Assembly: GCA_964549915.1 (NCBI GenBank)
Contig: CAZJWX010000006.1
Coordinates: 57,493 to 121,492 of the forward strand
DNA from: JAUZRW01 sp964549915
GTDB lineage: Bacteria > Chloroflexota > Anaerolineae > Aggregatilineales > Phototrophicaceae
DNA: 64,000 nt
Direction: 5' to 3'
Part shown: piece by piece, positions 42,230-51,613 of the stretch
Position numbering within the stretch: the first letter of the stretch is position 1
Layout of the letters: every line of letters starts with the position of its first letter
The notes under the pieces: model-generated
What the model was told of the DNA's origin: nothing
The model's input: only the letters and a program-made list of their open reading frames with translations
Database searches by the model: none
Made by a program: the position numbers and the translations under genes

Positions 42230-45200
42230 TCAATGCGCCTCATCTGAGAGGAATGCCAATATCGCCATCAAAAAGGTGAACACATACGCCAGATCCAAAA
42301 CGTAAATGCTATTATCGATCAAGCCATGTGCGAGTAGTGAACCCAGCGCCCCCGCTGTTCCGGCGAGCAATGCGCGAGATGTTCCTTCTGGTAGTCTTCG
42401 TTGCAGGTGTCGGATTTTTCTTACTGTATAGGAAAACCATGCGATCAGCAAGATGACTCCCAGAATGCCCAACCGCAGCCAGAAATCCAGGACGATTTGG
42501 TGTGGGTGTGAGAGGTCGGGGTCAGCGATGGCATCTGGTCGGATGCTTTCTGCGCGATATTGGTAGAGAAACTGGTCGAGTCCCAGCCCGGTGAGTGGCT
42601 GTTGGGCGATCATCTCCAAAGAACTCTCCCATACGCGCAGGCGCATGAAGTTCGTTCCCGTAGACCAATCCAGCAGACTGGCAAAACGAGGTGACACTTG
42701 TAGCAGGATGAGCGCTGCAATGAGACCGATGCCCCCTAATCCCAGCAATGGGAGGATGGCTCGGCGACGATAGAGCAGCAGCAGGGCGACAGCAACACCC
42801 ACTGGCATTCCGAGAAGAAGCCCTCCCGTGCTTTGTGTCAACAGCATAGCCGCTACCATCAGCAATAGTGCTACAGCCATCAACCAGCGCCGCCAGCGTG
42901 CCTGCGACAGCGGAACCAGGGTAAACGCCAGTGCGAAGGGGATCACACGCTCCAGAAACAGCGCGAGGTTATTGGGGGAGCCGTAGATGCCCGCAAGTCT
43001 GCGTACGCCATCCTCCGCAGTGATGATCGCAGCCCCCTGTGCGTACTGGAGGAGGCTTACGCTCGCTACGAGGAAGCCGCTCATGACGAACCCCTGCGCC
43101 AGTTGCCTGTATCCGGCTTGCTCCCGTACGGTTGTGCGCAAGATCGCATAGAACAATCCTGGCTCCAGGAAGAGCGTGCGAAATTCCGTAAGCGCAAGTT
43201 CTCGCTCTGACGACCAGAGAAGCGCCAGCAATCCCAGGCCGACCCAAGCCAACATGAACTGATCGACCGGATGGAGACGCCAGGAGACACGCAGTGGGTA
43301 CGCTGCTGTGGCGGATTGGCGCCACCGTCCCCATGTGGCAGCACCGCGCAGTGCCCAGGCAGCCCCTGTCAGCAAGAGGATCAGTTCTGCCATTGGGAAG
43401 GCAAAGTGGTACAACTCCACCGGGAACAGGAAAAACGGGGCATACAGTAGAATCAGCAGCAAGCCATTTTCCAGGCGATGGTAGATCAGTACAAAGAGCA
43501 GCAGCAGCGCCACAACTGACAACAAGAAGCCCGGCTCGAAGGCGATCAGACCGCCGGAGAGAACGATGGGAATGATCGGTTCCAGCACAGCACGGCGGAA
43601 GAGGTTCGGCGATGTTGCTCCCCATGTGAGCAGCAGACCTACCAGCATCGCCAGAGAGGTAACGATGGTGATGATGACCTGTGCAGTATCGCTCAGAAGA
43701 TCGATTGTCTTGCGCAAGAAAATCCAGTGCCTACGCCAGGGGATGCGTGTGGCGGAGCGGATCAGGCCCACAAAGGCGATCCCGGCTGTGAGGATCGCAA
43801 GGTGAATTTGTTGTTGATAGGGCAGGGCCAGATTGCCATTGCTGACGGCGTAACCAGCCAACGCCCAGCGATCCCACCCGCGATCCGCAATGATGCGCAG
43901 GACATGTTGCTCATCACGCAAGCCTGACGAGACGGGGACGAGGTTCAACTCTGGTTCCAGAGTCCGGCTGCGCAGCAGGATATAGGCATTCCCCTGATTA
44001 TCCTGTGGCGTCTGATTTGCGGGTTTCCCGTCCACTGTCGGATACAGAAATGCGAAGTAATCGCCTTCGCGCAGCAGGAGCGCAACATCCGTACCCCTGA
44101 AGTCAAATTCCAGTTGGCTGTCACTAAGCCAGCCAATGTCCGCTCCGAGTTCTCCCAATGTCCACAGACCGCTGTAGCGGGCATATTCGGTACGGGGATG
44201 ATAGAGGCCGTTGGTTGCAGCGATTTGCGCTGGACGCTCTGTGAGGCTCTGCCAGAGTCGAGTCGGCTGCCCACTCTGATCGATCAACGAGAAGCCCCAG
44301 AGTGGATCATCATCCGGCACAGGCGGCTGCCAATGCGTGAGGATCATGCCACCCAGCCAGGGCCATTCGCGCTCTGCACGGTTCAGTGCATCCAGCGTAT
44401 GCGCAATGCGTTTCTGCTCTGTCACATTGCCCCAGATGGACGGGCGATCGTCCCAGTCATCTGGCAGTGCATTCCATCCCCAGGCACTTGCCCAGAGCGC
44501 CTTCCGACTGTCACCATTGGCAACCATGACTTCACGCAGGGCGATGATCCGGGAGAAATTCAGTGTCTCGACGCTCACCGTGCGGTCATCCGGCGTCGTG
44601 TTGAATCCGTAGGGCTTGGCGGCTGTAGCATCGAAATAGTCCCTGGCTCCGAGCGCATACAGATTGCGCAGATAGAGGACATCGGCGATATTCGCGCCGC
44701 CTCTCTCCGTCGTTGGTGCCAGTGCGGCAGCAAGGACGGTAGCATCTTCGTCGGCCCTGTGGATCGCCGGGTAGGCTGCCGCCAGCAATGCCGCATATTC
44801 TGCCGGTCGCGGATCACGCTGTCCCCAGGCATCATCCAGGTTTGGCTCATCCCATATCTGGTAGTGGTCGATCTGTTCCCCGTAACGCGCGGCAAAGGCA
44901 GAAGCGAAGCTTGCCAGGGTTGCCGGATCATCCGGCGGCTCAGTGCTCACCTCACGGGTGCGTGCCCAGGCAGGGGAGCGCATGAAGACCACGACAAGGC
45001 GTAGCTGTGGATAGTCTTGCAGCGTATGGAGCAGTTCATCCCAGGGCTGCCATTGGTAAACGCCCTCTTCAGGCTCTAGCTGATCCCAGTACACGAATTG
45101 GCGCACCCAGGTGATGTTCGCCTGCTGCATCCATGTCAGGTGCTGGTGCAGGTCGCGCTCACTATATTGGAGTAAATCCGCATTCACCCCCAATCTGGGG

Positions 45201-45343
45201 ATGCGGTAGGGGAGGTCAGCCGTCTGTGTTGGGTCAACATAGCCGCGAAGCTGCACATCCTTCGCATGTTGGGTCGCTGCCGCAGCACTCAGTGAGCCTG
45301 CCAGGATGAACACGAACAGAACGAGGACTACGTAACGGCGCAT
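42230..45343 (-). CDS. Glycoside-hydrolase-like / O-antigen ligase fusion membrane protein
   Basis: The 1037-residue protein starts with a signal/anchor helix (residues 4-22). Residues 50-390 form a clan GH-A-like TIM barrel (VRQFVYWDQLEPEEGVYQW, HYQIWDEPNLDDAWG with E166 as acid/base candidate). Residues 400-520 are a beta-rich domain. About 12 membrane helices follow, with a C-terminal Wzy_C/O-antigen ligase region (MRLRVWESSLEMIAQQPLTGLGLDQFLYQYRAE, SHPHQIVLDFWLRLGILG). The expected nucleophile strand reads LWASAWGWN with Ala287 where Glu is usual. Its ATG directly follows the TAA of the upstream lipoprotein gene. Confidence 0.85.
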   Translation of the reverse strand: MRRYVVLVLFVFILAGSLSAAAATQHAKDVQLRGYVDPTQTADLPYRIPRLGVNADLLQYSERDLHQHLTWMQQANITWVRQFVYWDQLEPEEGVYQWQPWDELLHTLQDYPQLRLVVVFMRSPAWARTREVSTEPPDDPATLASFASAFAARYGEQIDHYQIWDEPNLDDAWGQRDPRPAEYAALLAAAYPAIHRADEDATVLAAALAPTTERGGANIADVLYLRNLYALGARDYFDATAAKPYGFNTTPDDRTVSVETLNFSRIIALREVMVANGDSRKALWASAWGWNALPDDWDDRPSIWGNVTEQKRIAHTLDALNRAEREWPWLGGMILTHWQPPVPDDDPLWGFSLIDQSGQPTRLWQSLTERPAQIAATNGLYHPRTEYARYSGLWTLGELGADIGWLSDSQLEFDFRGTDVALLLREGDYFAFLYPTVDGKPANQTPQDNQGNAYILLRSRTLEPELNLVPVSSGLRDEQHVLRIIADRGWDRWALAGYAVSNGNLALPYQQQIHLAILTAGIAFVGLIRSATRIPWRRHWIFLRKTIDLLSDTAQVIITIVTSLAMLVGLLLTWGATSPNLFRRAVLEPIIPIVLSGGLIAFEPGFLLSVVALLLLFVLIYHRLENGLLLILLYAPFFLFPVELYHFAFPMAELILLLTGAAWALRGAATWGRWRQSATAAYPLRVSWRLHPVDQFMLAWVGLGLLALLWSSERELALTEFRTLFLEPGLFYAILRTTVREQAGYRQLAQGFVMSGFLVASVSLLQYAQGAAIITAEDGVRRLAGIYGSPNNLALFLERVIPFALAFTLVPLSQARWRRWLMAVALLLMVAAMLLTQSTGGLLLGMPVGVAVALLLLYRRRAILPLLGLGGIGLIAALILLQVSPRFASLLDWSTGTNFMRLRVWESSLEMIAQQPLTGLGLDQFLYQYRAESIRPDAIADPDLSHPHQIVLDFWLRLGILGVILLIAWFSYTVRKIRHLQRRLPEGTSRALLAGTAGALGSLLAHGLIDNSIYVLDLAYVFTFLMAILAFLSDEAH

Positions 45344-46936
45344 TTAGCCGCTCCAGACAGGATGTTGAGAACCACCGTCGAAAGTCAACTGATTGGCCGC
45401 GCCGGAGAGCACATCGACAACCCACAGATTGCCATCGTAGATCACCGCAATCTGCCGACCATCCGGCGACCAGACGTAATCTTGCGGGGTCAAGCCGAAG
45501 TCTGTCCAGGTCAAGCCCGGCATCCCTTCAGGCGGGAAGATCACACGAGCGTTGCTGCCATCCCGATCCGCCACTACAAGATCATATTCTCCATAGACAC
45601 TGGCGTTGGGATCGCGTGCGCGCCAATAGGCCAGATAGCCGACTGCGTTTTCTGCATCAGCGCCCACCTGGGGCGAAAACTTCGGCGCTGACCACATTCC
45701 TGCCCCCTCGTGGATGAGCGCTTCAAAGCTGCCGTTGATGTCCGTCACGACGACGTTGAATACCGGGCTGGTATCAGGTGGCTCATCGCCCAACGGCGGG
45801 CCATGTACGGTGGTCGCTAACAGGGAGCCATCCCACGACCAGGAGACGCTTGAACGCCATGACCAGTTCTGCAAATTGCGGAAGTTGTTGTAGGACACGA
45901 GACGCTGCTGCACGCCTTCCTCATCGAAAATCCCCATGCCGTCCGCCTGCACCCAGGCGAGGCGTTCTCCATCGGGCGACCATCGGTAGATCGTGCCCCA
46001 CCAACCATAGAGACCCCCGCTGGATTCTTGAACCACCTGCCGTATGGAGAGCGACTCTCCCGTTGTTGGGTCAATGCGTTCAACCCACACGCTGTTTAGT
46101 GCTCGCCAGAAGGGGAAAAGCTCTTGCGGCTCACTGGTGGTATAGCCGATGGTATCTTCCTGCCCCGGAACCCATTCCGCAGAGAGAACGTTGGTCGGGT
46201 TAAGCTGCACGGGCTGTCCGCCAGGTGTTGTCGGGATGAGCCAGAGTTCGTTGACGAAAGCTTCCGGGTCAGCGGGTTCGCGGGTGTAAATGAGATGTTC
46301 TCCATCCGCAGACAGCGCGAGAACCAGCGAGTCGAGGTCGCTCGTCGTCGTGAGGGGTTGCTTTTCCGTACTGCTGCGTTGGATGACCCAGGCATTCCCG
46401 TTGTTAATGTAGGCCAGCGTGCCATCAATTGGAATCGGCTCTACGGTTTGATCGACGCCAACCACACGAATCTCATTGACCGGCTCGACGATCACTTCTG
46501 GCTGCCCAATCTGAACGCGGTTGATCAACTCACTATTTTCATAGGTCATGCGGTAACACACACGCTGCTCGCCCGCTGTGCCTGTGCGCGAGACTCGCTC
46601 TTCCCCCGGTGCAAAGGCTTCATTGGGGATGATTTCGACCTCAAAGGGAACTTCCTGATTCTCGCAGACTTCTTCTTGCTCCACGCGCACGATGGTGATG
46701 CGTGTTCCGTCTACGATTTGCGTGAAAAGCGGCGGCACAATGCGATCATCGTCATCCAGTTCAATCTGCGCCTCATTCAGGAATTCCTCGACGGTCATCG
46801 AATTGGGAACCTGCCAGGTTCGTTCCAGGTTATCCATCTCCACGTAGACGATCAGCGCCTCTGGGGGTTCTGCCGTCTGGCAAGCGGCAAGCATGAACAA
46901 GATAATCATCACAACGAAGACACGATACTCAGTCAT
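45344..46936 (-). CDS. Lipoprotein with DUF348/G5 domains and WD40-like propeller
   Basis: The 530-residue protein has a lipoprotein signal (MIILFMLAAC, lipobox LAAC). A short DUF348-like ubiquitin-type unit follows (YVEMDNLERTWQVPNSMTVEEFLNEAQI), then a G5-like domain (VPFEVEIIPNEAFAPGEERVSRTGTAGEQRVCYRMTYENSE). From about residue 165 there is a beta-propeller of PD40/WD40-like repeats (DGTLAYINNGNAWVI, LALSADGEHLIYTREP, RWSPDGERLAWVQ, VWSPDGRQIAVIYDGNLWVVD). ATG 46936 overlaps the upstream methyltransferase stop by 8 nt. G5 domains bind polysaccharide or peptidoglycan sugars, which fits the glycan block. Confidence 0.82.
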   Translation of the reverse strand: MTEYRVFVVMIILFMLAACQTAEPPEALIVYVEMDNLERTWQVPNSMTVEEFLNEAQIELDDDDRIVPPLFTQIVDGTRITIVRVEQEEVCENQEVPFEVEIIPNEAFAPGEERVSRTGTAGEQRVCYRMTYENSELINRVQIGQPEVIVEPVNEIRVVGVDQTVEPIPIDGTLAYINNGNAWVIQRSSTEKQPLTTTSDLDSLVLALSADGEHLIYTREPADPEAFVNELWLIPTTPGGQPVQLNPTNVLSAEWVPGQEDTIGYTTSEPQELFPFWRALNSVWVERIDPTTGESLSIRQVVQESSGGLYGWWGTIYRWSPDGERLAWVQADGMGIFDEEGVQQRLVSYNNFRNLQNWSWRSSVSWSWDGSLLATTVHGPPLGDEPPDTSPVFNVVVTDINGSFEALIHEGAGMWSAPKFSPQVGADAENAVGYLAYWRARDPNASVYGEYDLVVADRDGSNARVIFPPEGMPGLTWTDFGLTPQDYVWSPDGRQIAVIYDGNLWVVDVLSGAANQLTFDGGSQHPVWSG

Positions 46937-47966
46937 TGGTGCGCTCCAAAACATAAATGCGCGGATGCAGCCCCGTCAGCGTGATTGGCAGAACTCGGGT
47001 GGCTTTCCAGCCAAAGCCAACTTGCAGCAATTGTTCCATCAGGCGGATTTCGTGCGTAATCAGAGTGAAGCGGGCATCTTCGGTAGCCACACGCGCCGCT
47101 TCTTGCAACAGGGCGGGATACAGCGTTTGATTGTCATCATGGGATCCAACGAGGTTGCCGAAGGGCAAATCCGCCGCCAGCGTATTGAAACGATTCGACG
47201 GTAGGGGCAAGTCGGTCACGTCACCCATTCGCAGGTCAATCTCGCTGTACCCGCTGGCTTCAATATTCTGCTGGGCGCAGTCAAGCGTATCCGGGGCGAT
47301 TTCGTAGCCAACAATGCTTTGTGCAGCACCCCAAGCCGCGCGTTCAATCAATAGGGAACCAGAGCCACTTGCCAGATTCAGAAAGTCATCGCCCGAAGTG
47401 GGTCGCAGCAACCGAATCATTGCCTGGGCTACTGTGGCATTGAGTGCGCCCTTCATGTTGCACACGCGCCAGGAGCGTGTTGCCAGGGGGCGCGGTGTCA
47501 GCCGTACCAATACCTGCCAACCATCGGCGTTTTCTGGGGGGCGGCGAATGCGTAGCAACAAATCGCCTTCATAACGGTTATAGGGTAGGCTGAGGTGCTG
47601 CGAAATCTCATCTTGAATACGGCGCATGACGCTGGATTGTGATCCCGCCGCGCCAATGTGTAGCGATTGGAAGGTGTCCTCCGCGTATAATCCGCGAATT
47701 TGTCCGATCGCGTCCAGCAAGCGATGAAAATGCTGATGTCCGAGCAGTGCTTTCGGGCGCGGAACATCAAAAGACAACACTTCGTAGACGGCGATCACAG
47801 TTTTTAGGCTGAACAAGTCCCTAGGGACGCCTTCGTAACGGAAGCTGATGCCGCGCTCCGGGTGCTTGCGAGAGATGCGTCCCTGGCCCTGGATGGCGGC
47901 TTTTACTTCCGCCAGGGCAATGTCATGCAGTCCTTCGATGATCTCTGCTTCGTATTGTTTGCGCAC
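46929..47966 (-). CDS. THUMP-type RNA guanine-N2 methyltransferase-like protein
   Basis: The 345-residue protein has an N-terminal THUMP-like region and a C-terminal Rossmann methyltransferase (MKGALNATVAQAMIRLL, FLNLASGSGSLLIERAAWG as cofactor loop, VGYEIAPDTLDCAQQNI, LAADLPFGNLVG matching the N/D-L/P-P-Y/F-G motif). It resembles Trm14/TrmN and the RlmL N-terminal half, which make m2G in tRNA or rRNA. There is no ATG at the right place; GTG 47966 gives a protein starting VRKQYEAEIIEGL as expected. A clear promoter lies at 48003-48030. Confidence 0.82.
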   Translation of the reverse strand: MRKQYEAEIIEGLHDIALAEVKAAIQGQGRISRKHPERGISFRYEGVPRDLFSLKTVIAVYEVLSFDVPRPKALLGHQHFHRLLDAIGQIRGLYAEDTFQSLHIGAAGSQSSVMRRIQDEISQHLSLPYNRYEGDLLLRIRRPPENADGWQVLVRLTPRPLATRSWRVCNMKGALNATVAQAMIRLLRPTSGDDFLNLASGSGSLLIERAAWGAAQSIVGYEIAPDTLDCAQQNIEASGYSEIDLRMGDVTDLPLPSNRFNTLAADLPFGNLVGSHDDNQTLYPALLQEAARVATEDARFTLITHEIRLMEQLLQVGFGWKATRVLPITLTGLHPRIYVLERTND

Positions 47967-48002
47967 GGAATCCCACTCTGCAACTGACGACGCTACTTTG
48001 TG

Positions 48003-48030
48003 AGTATAGTGCGCTGGACATTTGTGGCAA
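48003..48030 (-). promoter_or_regulatory. Promoter for methyltransferase/lipoprotein run
   Basis: On the minus strand TTGCCA (48030-48025) and TATACT (48008-48003) are 16 nt apart, 37 nt upstream of the GTG start. It directly abuts the terminator of the preceding gene. Confidence 0.6.
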
Positions 48031-48032
48031 GA

Positions 48033-48060
48033 GAAAAAACCCCCGTCAGGGAGACGAGGG
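48033..48060 (-). terminator. Terminator after PKD lipoprotein gene
   Basis: On the minus strand CCCTCGTC pairs with GACGGGGG (one G-T pair) around a 5-nt loop, followed by TTTTTT. It starts about 16 nt after the stop. Confidence 0.85.
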
Positions 48061-48075
48061 CTTCTCGTTGTACGT

Positions 48076-49301
48076 TTACTCAGCGCGGAGGGCGGGGTTG
48101 CTCTCGTTGCTGGGATCGGTGGTGAGCGGGGTTGCGCCGCTGCCATCCGGATTGATGAGGTAGATGTTCTGGTCGGCTGTGCCGCCGCTGCCATCTGTCG
48201 CCAGATTCGACGAATAGATGATCTGCCCATCCGGCGTCCAGCGTGGGAAGCGGTCATTCGCCCCGTTATTGGTTACGCGAGTTGGCGGATTACCGTCCAC
48301 AGCCGAGATGTACAGTTCGTTCTGTCCATCCCGGTTTGAGACGAAGACGATGCCGTCATTCGACCAATCTGGGAAGCGATCGTTATTGCCATCGGTCGTC
48401 AACTGCGAGACGAACGTGCCGTCGTTGGACGTGATGATGAAGATGTCATCGTTTCCGTTGGCATTGGTCACATAGGCAATTTGCGAACCGTCCGGTGACC
48501 ATGTCGGATACTGGTCGTTGGTGACATCAAAGGTGCGCTGTGTAGGCTCACCACCCTGCGCATCCACAACCCAGATGTCATTATCACCAAAGCGATTCGA
48601 CACAAAGGCAATCTGCGACCCATCCGGCGACCAAGCTGGCTGCGTATCCACCGCTGCATCGTTCGTCAGTCGTGTGATGCTCTGATCATTCACATCCAGC
48701 AAGTAGATTTCGCTGTTGCCATCTCGATCCGACACGAAGGCGATCTGCGACCCATCCGGCGACCAGACCGGATTGGTATCCGAAGCGGGGTTGTTGGTGA
48801 TGTTCACCGCACCGGAGCCATCTGCATTGGCGGCGTAGATCTCATTGTTGCCGTCCCGATCCGACACGAAGAGCAAGACTCCTGTGATCGGCTGCGGTTC
48901 TGCGGTTACTTCGTTGATGACGATTTCCTGTGAAATCGTATCGCTGCCCGCGTCGTTGCTGACCGTGAGCGAGGCATTGTAGGTACCCGGCTGCTGGTAG
49001 GTGAAGGGCGCAGGTGCTTGCTGGTCGCTGTCGACCACGCCGTCGCCGTCGAAGTCCCAGGCATAAGCGAGATTGTCGCCCTGCGAGGTGTCGGTGAAGG
49101 TGACCGTCAGCGGAGCATCGCCCGACGGGGGATCGGCGGTGAAGCCCGCCACAGGCGCGGCTACGGGCGCGTTGACCACGATCTGCACCGCGATGCTATC
49201 GCTGCCCGCGTCGTTGCTGACCGTGAGCGAGGCATTGTAGGTGCCGGGCTGCTGGTAGGTGAAGGGCGCAGGTGCTTGCTGGTCGCTGTCGACCACGCCG
49301 T
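48076..49301 (-). CDS. PKD-repeat / PD40 propeller lipoprotein, C-terminal part (5' side at gap)
   Basis: This is the C-terminal 407 residues of the protein whose N-terminus is at 49402-51433; the break is only the N-run. It contains the end of one PKD unit (GVVDSDQQAPAPFTYQQPG), one full PKD unit (VAGFTADPPSGDAPLTVTF to AGSDTISQEIVINE), and then about six PD40 blades of the TolB type (LLFVSDRDGNNEIYAANADG, VWSPDGSQIAFVSDRDGNSEIYLLD and repeats). TolB-like propellers mediate protein or glycan contact at the cell surface. The stop is followed by a strong terminator. Confidence 0.85.
48941..49301 (-). repeat. Near-identical tandem PKD-coding repeat, period 258 bp
   Basis: Bases 48941-49043 and 49199-49301 match over 103 bp with two differences, giving a period of 258 bp (86 codons, one PKD unit). 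The second copy runs into the N-run, so the true number of copies is unknown. Confidence 0.85.
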
Positions 49302-49401
49302 NNNNNNNNNNNNNNNNNNNNNNNNNNNNNNNNNNNNNNNNNNNNNNNNNNNNNNNNNNNNNNNNNNNNNNNNNNNNNNNNNNNNNNNNNNNNNNNNNNN
49401 N
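49302..49401. other. Assembly gap (100 N) inside PKD gene
   Basis: Exactly 100 N, a conventional placeholder length. Removing it joins the flanks in frame as WDFDGDGVVDSDQ, identical to the neighbouring PKD unit, so the real gap is zero or a multiple of three, probably whole repeat units. Confidence 0.95.
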
Positions 49402-51433
49402 CGCCGTCAAAGTCCCAGGCATAACTCGTGATTTCACCCGTACTCTCATTTGTGAATGCAACTGTCAGTGGCACATCGCCGCTCGTCGGATTTGCGCTGA
49501 ACTGAGCGACCGGGCTGCTCAACGGTTCGTTCACGACGATTTCCTGCGTCGTGCTGTCGCTCCCGGCCTCGTTGCTGACCGTCAATGCGGCGGTATACGT
49601 GCCAGCCTGCGCGAATTCGAAGCTATGCGGGCCGGCTTCTGTCGCGTCTACTGTGCCGTCGCCGTCAAAGTCCCAGGCATATTCAAGCTGCGTGCCTTCC
49701 GATTCGTTGTTGAAGGTCACTATCAGCGGGGCATCGCCACTGGCTGGATCGACAGAGAAAGCAGCGGTGGGCGGGACGATGGGTGTCGTGACCGAAATGG
49801 TCGCTTCGGCGCTGTCTGTGCCGCCGGGACCAGTTGCCGTCAGTCGCACTGTGTAAGTGCCGGCATCTGCATAGGTGTGACTCGGCGATTCATCCGTGTC
49901 GTCGGTCACACCATCTCCGTCGAAGTCCCATTCATAGCTCGTGACTTCGCCCGATGTCGTATTGCTGAATGAGACCGTCAACGGGGCATCACCGGAGGTC
50001 GGTTCAGCCGTGAAGCTCACGACAGGGGCATCCGGAGGAGCTTCCACGAGAATCTCGCGTGCGATGGTCGTCTGCCCACCTTCGCCGATGGCGATGAGGC
50101 GAACTGCGTACGTACCAGGCTCTTCATAGAGATGCGTGGGCGACTCTTCGGTGCTATCGGTCACGCCGTCGCCATTGAAGTCCCATAGGTATTGGGTGGC
50201 TTCGCCCGTCGTCAGGTTGGTGAAGGTGACCGTCAACGGCGCTTCGCCTGATTGCGGTGACGCGCTGAAGTCAGCTTGCGGTGGCGGTACAGCCGGGTCT
50301 TCGACGGTGATCTGGCTGACGTAGGTATCCGATCCACCCGCGCCTTCTACCGTCAGAATCACGTTGAAGGTGCCGACATCGTTGTAGGTATGCGTGGGTG
50401 ACTCTTCCGTGCTGGTATCGGAACCATCGCCGAAATCCCAGCTATAGCTGTCGATTTGCCCAGACGAACGATTCTCGAACGAAACTTGCAAGGGGGCTTC
50501 GCCACTGGTGACGCTGGGGACGAAGAGCGCTTCCGGCGCTTCTGGGCTGTTTACTGTGATTTGCCGCGAGACGTTCACAGAGGCGCCGGGGCCGGTCACG
50601 CGCAATGTGACCGTGTAGATGCCCGGCTCCTGGTAAGTGTACGTCGGATTCACAGCGGCGCTGCTGCCTCCGTCGCCAAAATTCCAGGAATAACCCGTGA
50701 TCTGTCCCTGTGAGCGGTTGGTGAAGCGAACGACCAGAGGGGCTTCGCCGGATGTGCGATCCTGCGTGAAGGAAGCCACTGGCGGTGGGACAGTCGTGTT
50801 GGTCGGCACAGGCGTGGGCTGCTGATTCCGCACCCGGATGCCGCCGACTTGCGTGACTTGCTGCGTACCATCTCGTAAGAAGACCCGCAGGCGCAGTTGG
50901 TAGGTGCCATCTGGCGTGCCGCCCGTATTCGTCGTCCAGACCCCGAGCACACTGCCAAGCACAGGCGTCTGTACGATCCCTGTAATGGAAAACCAGAGAT
51001 TATTGGGGTTCGGGTCCGGGCCATATTCCAGGCGATATTGCAAGAAATTGGGATGAATGGCGGATCCGATGACCTGTACATTGCCAGAAACAACATTTCC
51101 CGCCAGTGGCGAGATAATGACAATACTGGTTGGCGCTGTGGTATTGGTCGGACGCGGTGGCACCGTTGGTGGGATGATCGGCACCGGGGTGGAAGCCTGA
51201 CCAATCGAAGTCGGGACGCTGGTGGAGAAGGGAATGGGTGTTGTTGTGGCGACCCGAGTCAAATCGGTTCCCTGTACAGTGCGCGTTGGTGCGAGGGTGA
51301 CGACATCACCCGGTGTGATTTCCGCCTCATCCTCTGGTGGTGCAGCCCCCAGATTACACGCGCCCAGCGTGACGGCGATGAGTACAAAGAGTACCCAGAG
51401 CACGCCGGGGCGACCTCTCAGGCGAACGGACAT
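49402..51433 (-). CDS. PKD-repeat lipoprotein, N-terminal part (3' side at gap)
   Basis: These 677 residues begin with a lipoprotein signal (VLFVLIAVTLGAC, lipobox LGAC) and a Thr/Pro-rich linker. An Ig-like domain (SIVIISPLAGNVVSGNVQVIGSAIHP to LRLRVFLRDGTQ) follows, then six PKD units, each of form F...P.SG.APL.V.F.N...G.I..Y.WDF.DG...............Y...G.Y.V.L. The sixth unit runs into the N-run. PKD domains are surface-exposed adhesion or polysaccharide-binding spacers. AAGGA precedes ATG 51433. It is probably anchored outside the membrane and stands close to the glycan block. Confidence 0.88.
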
Positions 51434-51613
51434 TTTCGTAATCCTTTCCGAAATTGCTAACTACCTTCGATTATAACCAATGAGCCAAACTACGCTTGAC
51501 GTGTTCCAGACGATTGGTTGCTGCGTAATCTGTGCTCTCACAGGCTGTTGGGGTATCTCATATTGCGCTGGGGAAGAGCAGGTCGTTGTTTTGTGGTCAG
51601 CGCACCTCGCTGC

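Noticed and set aside
37376..48257. Surface-glycan block as a horizontally acquired island
   Set aside because: No integrase, tRNA or insertion sequence is present at its edges, and base composition and codon use look like the neighbours.
49196..49461. Two separate overlapping genes across the N-run
   Set aside because: The overlap exists only because 100 N shifts the frame; after removing N the halves form one continuous reading frame.
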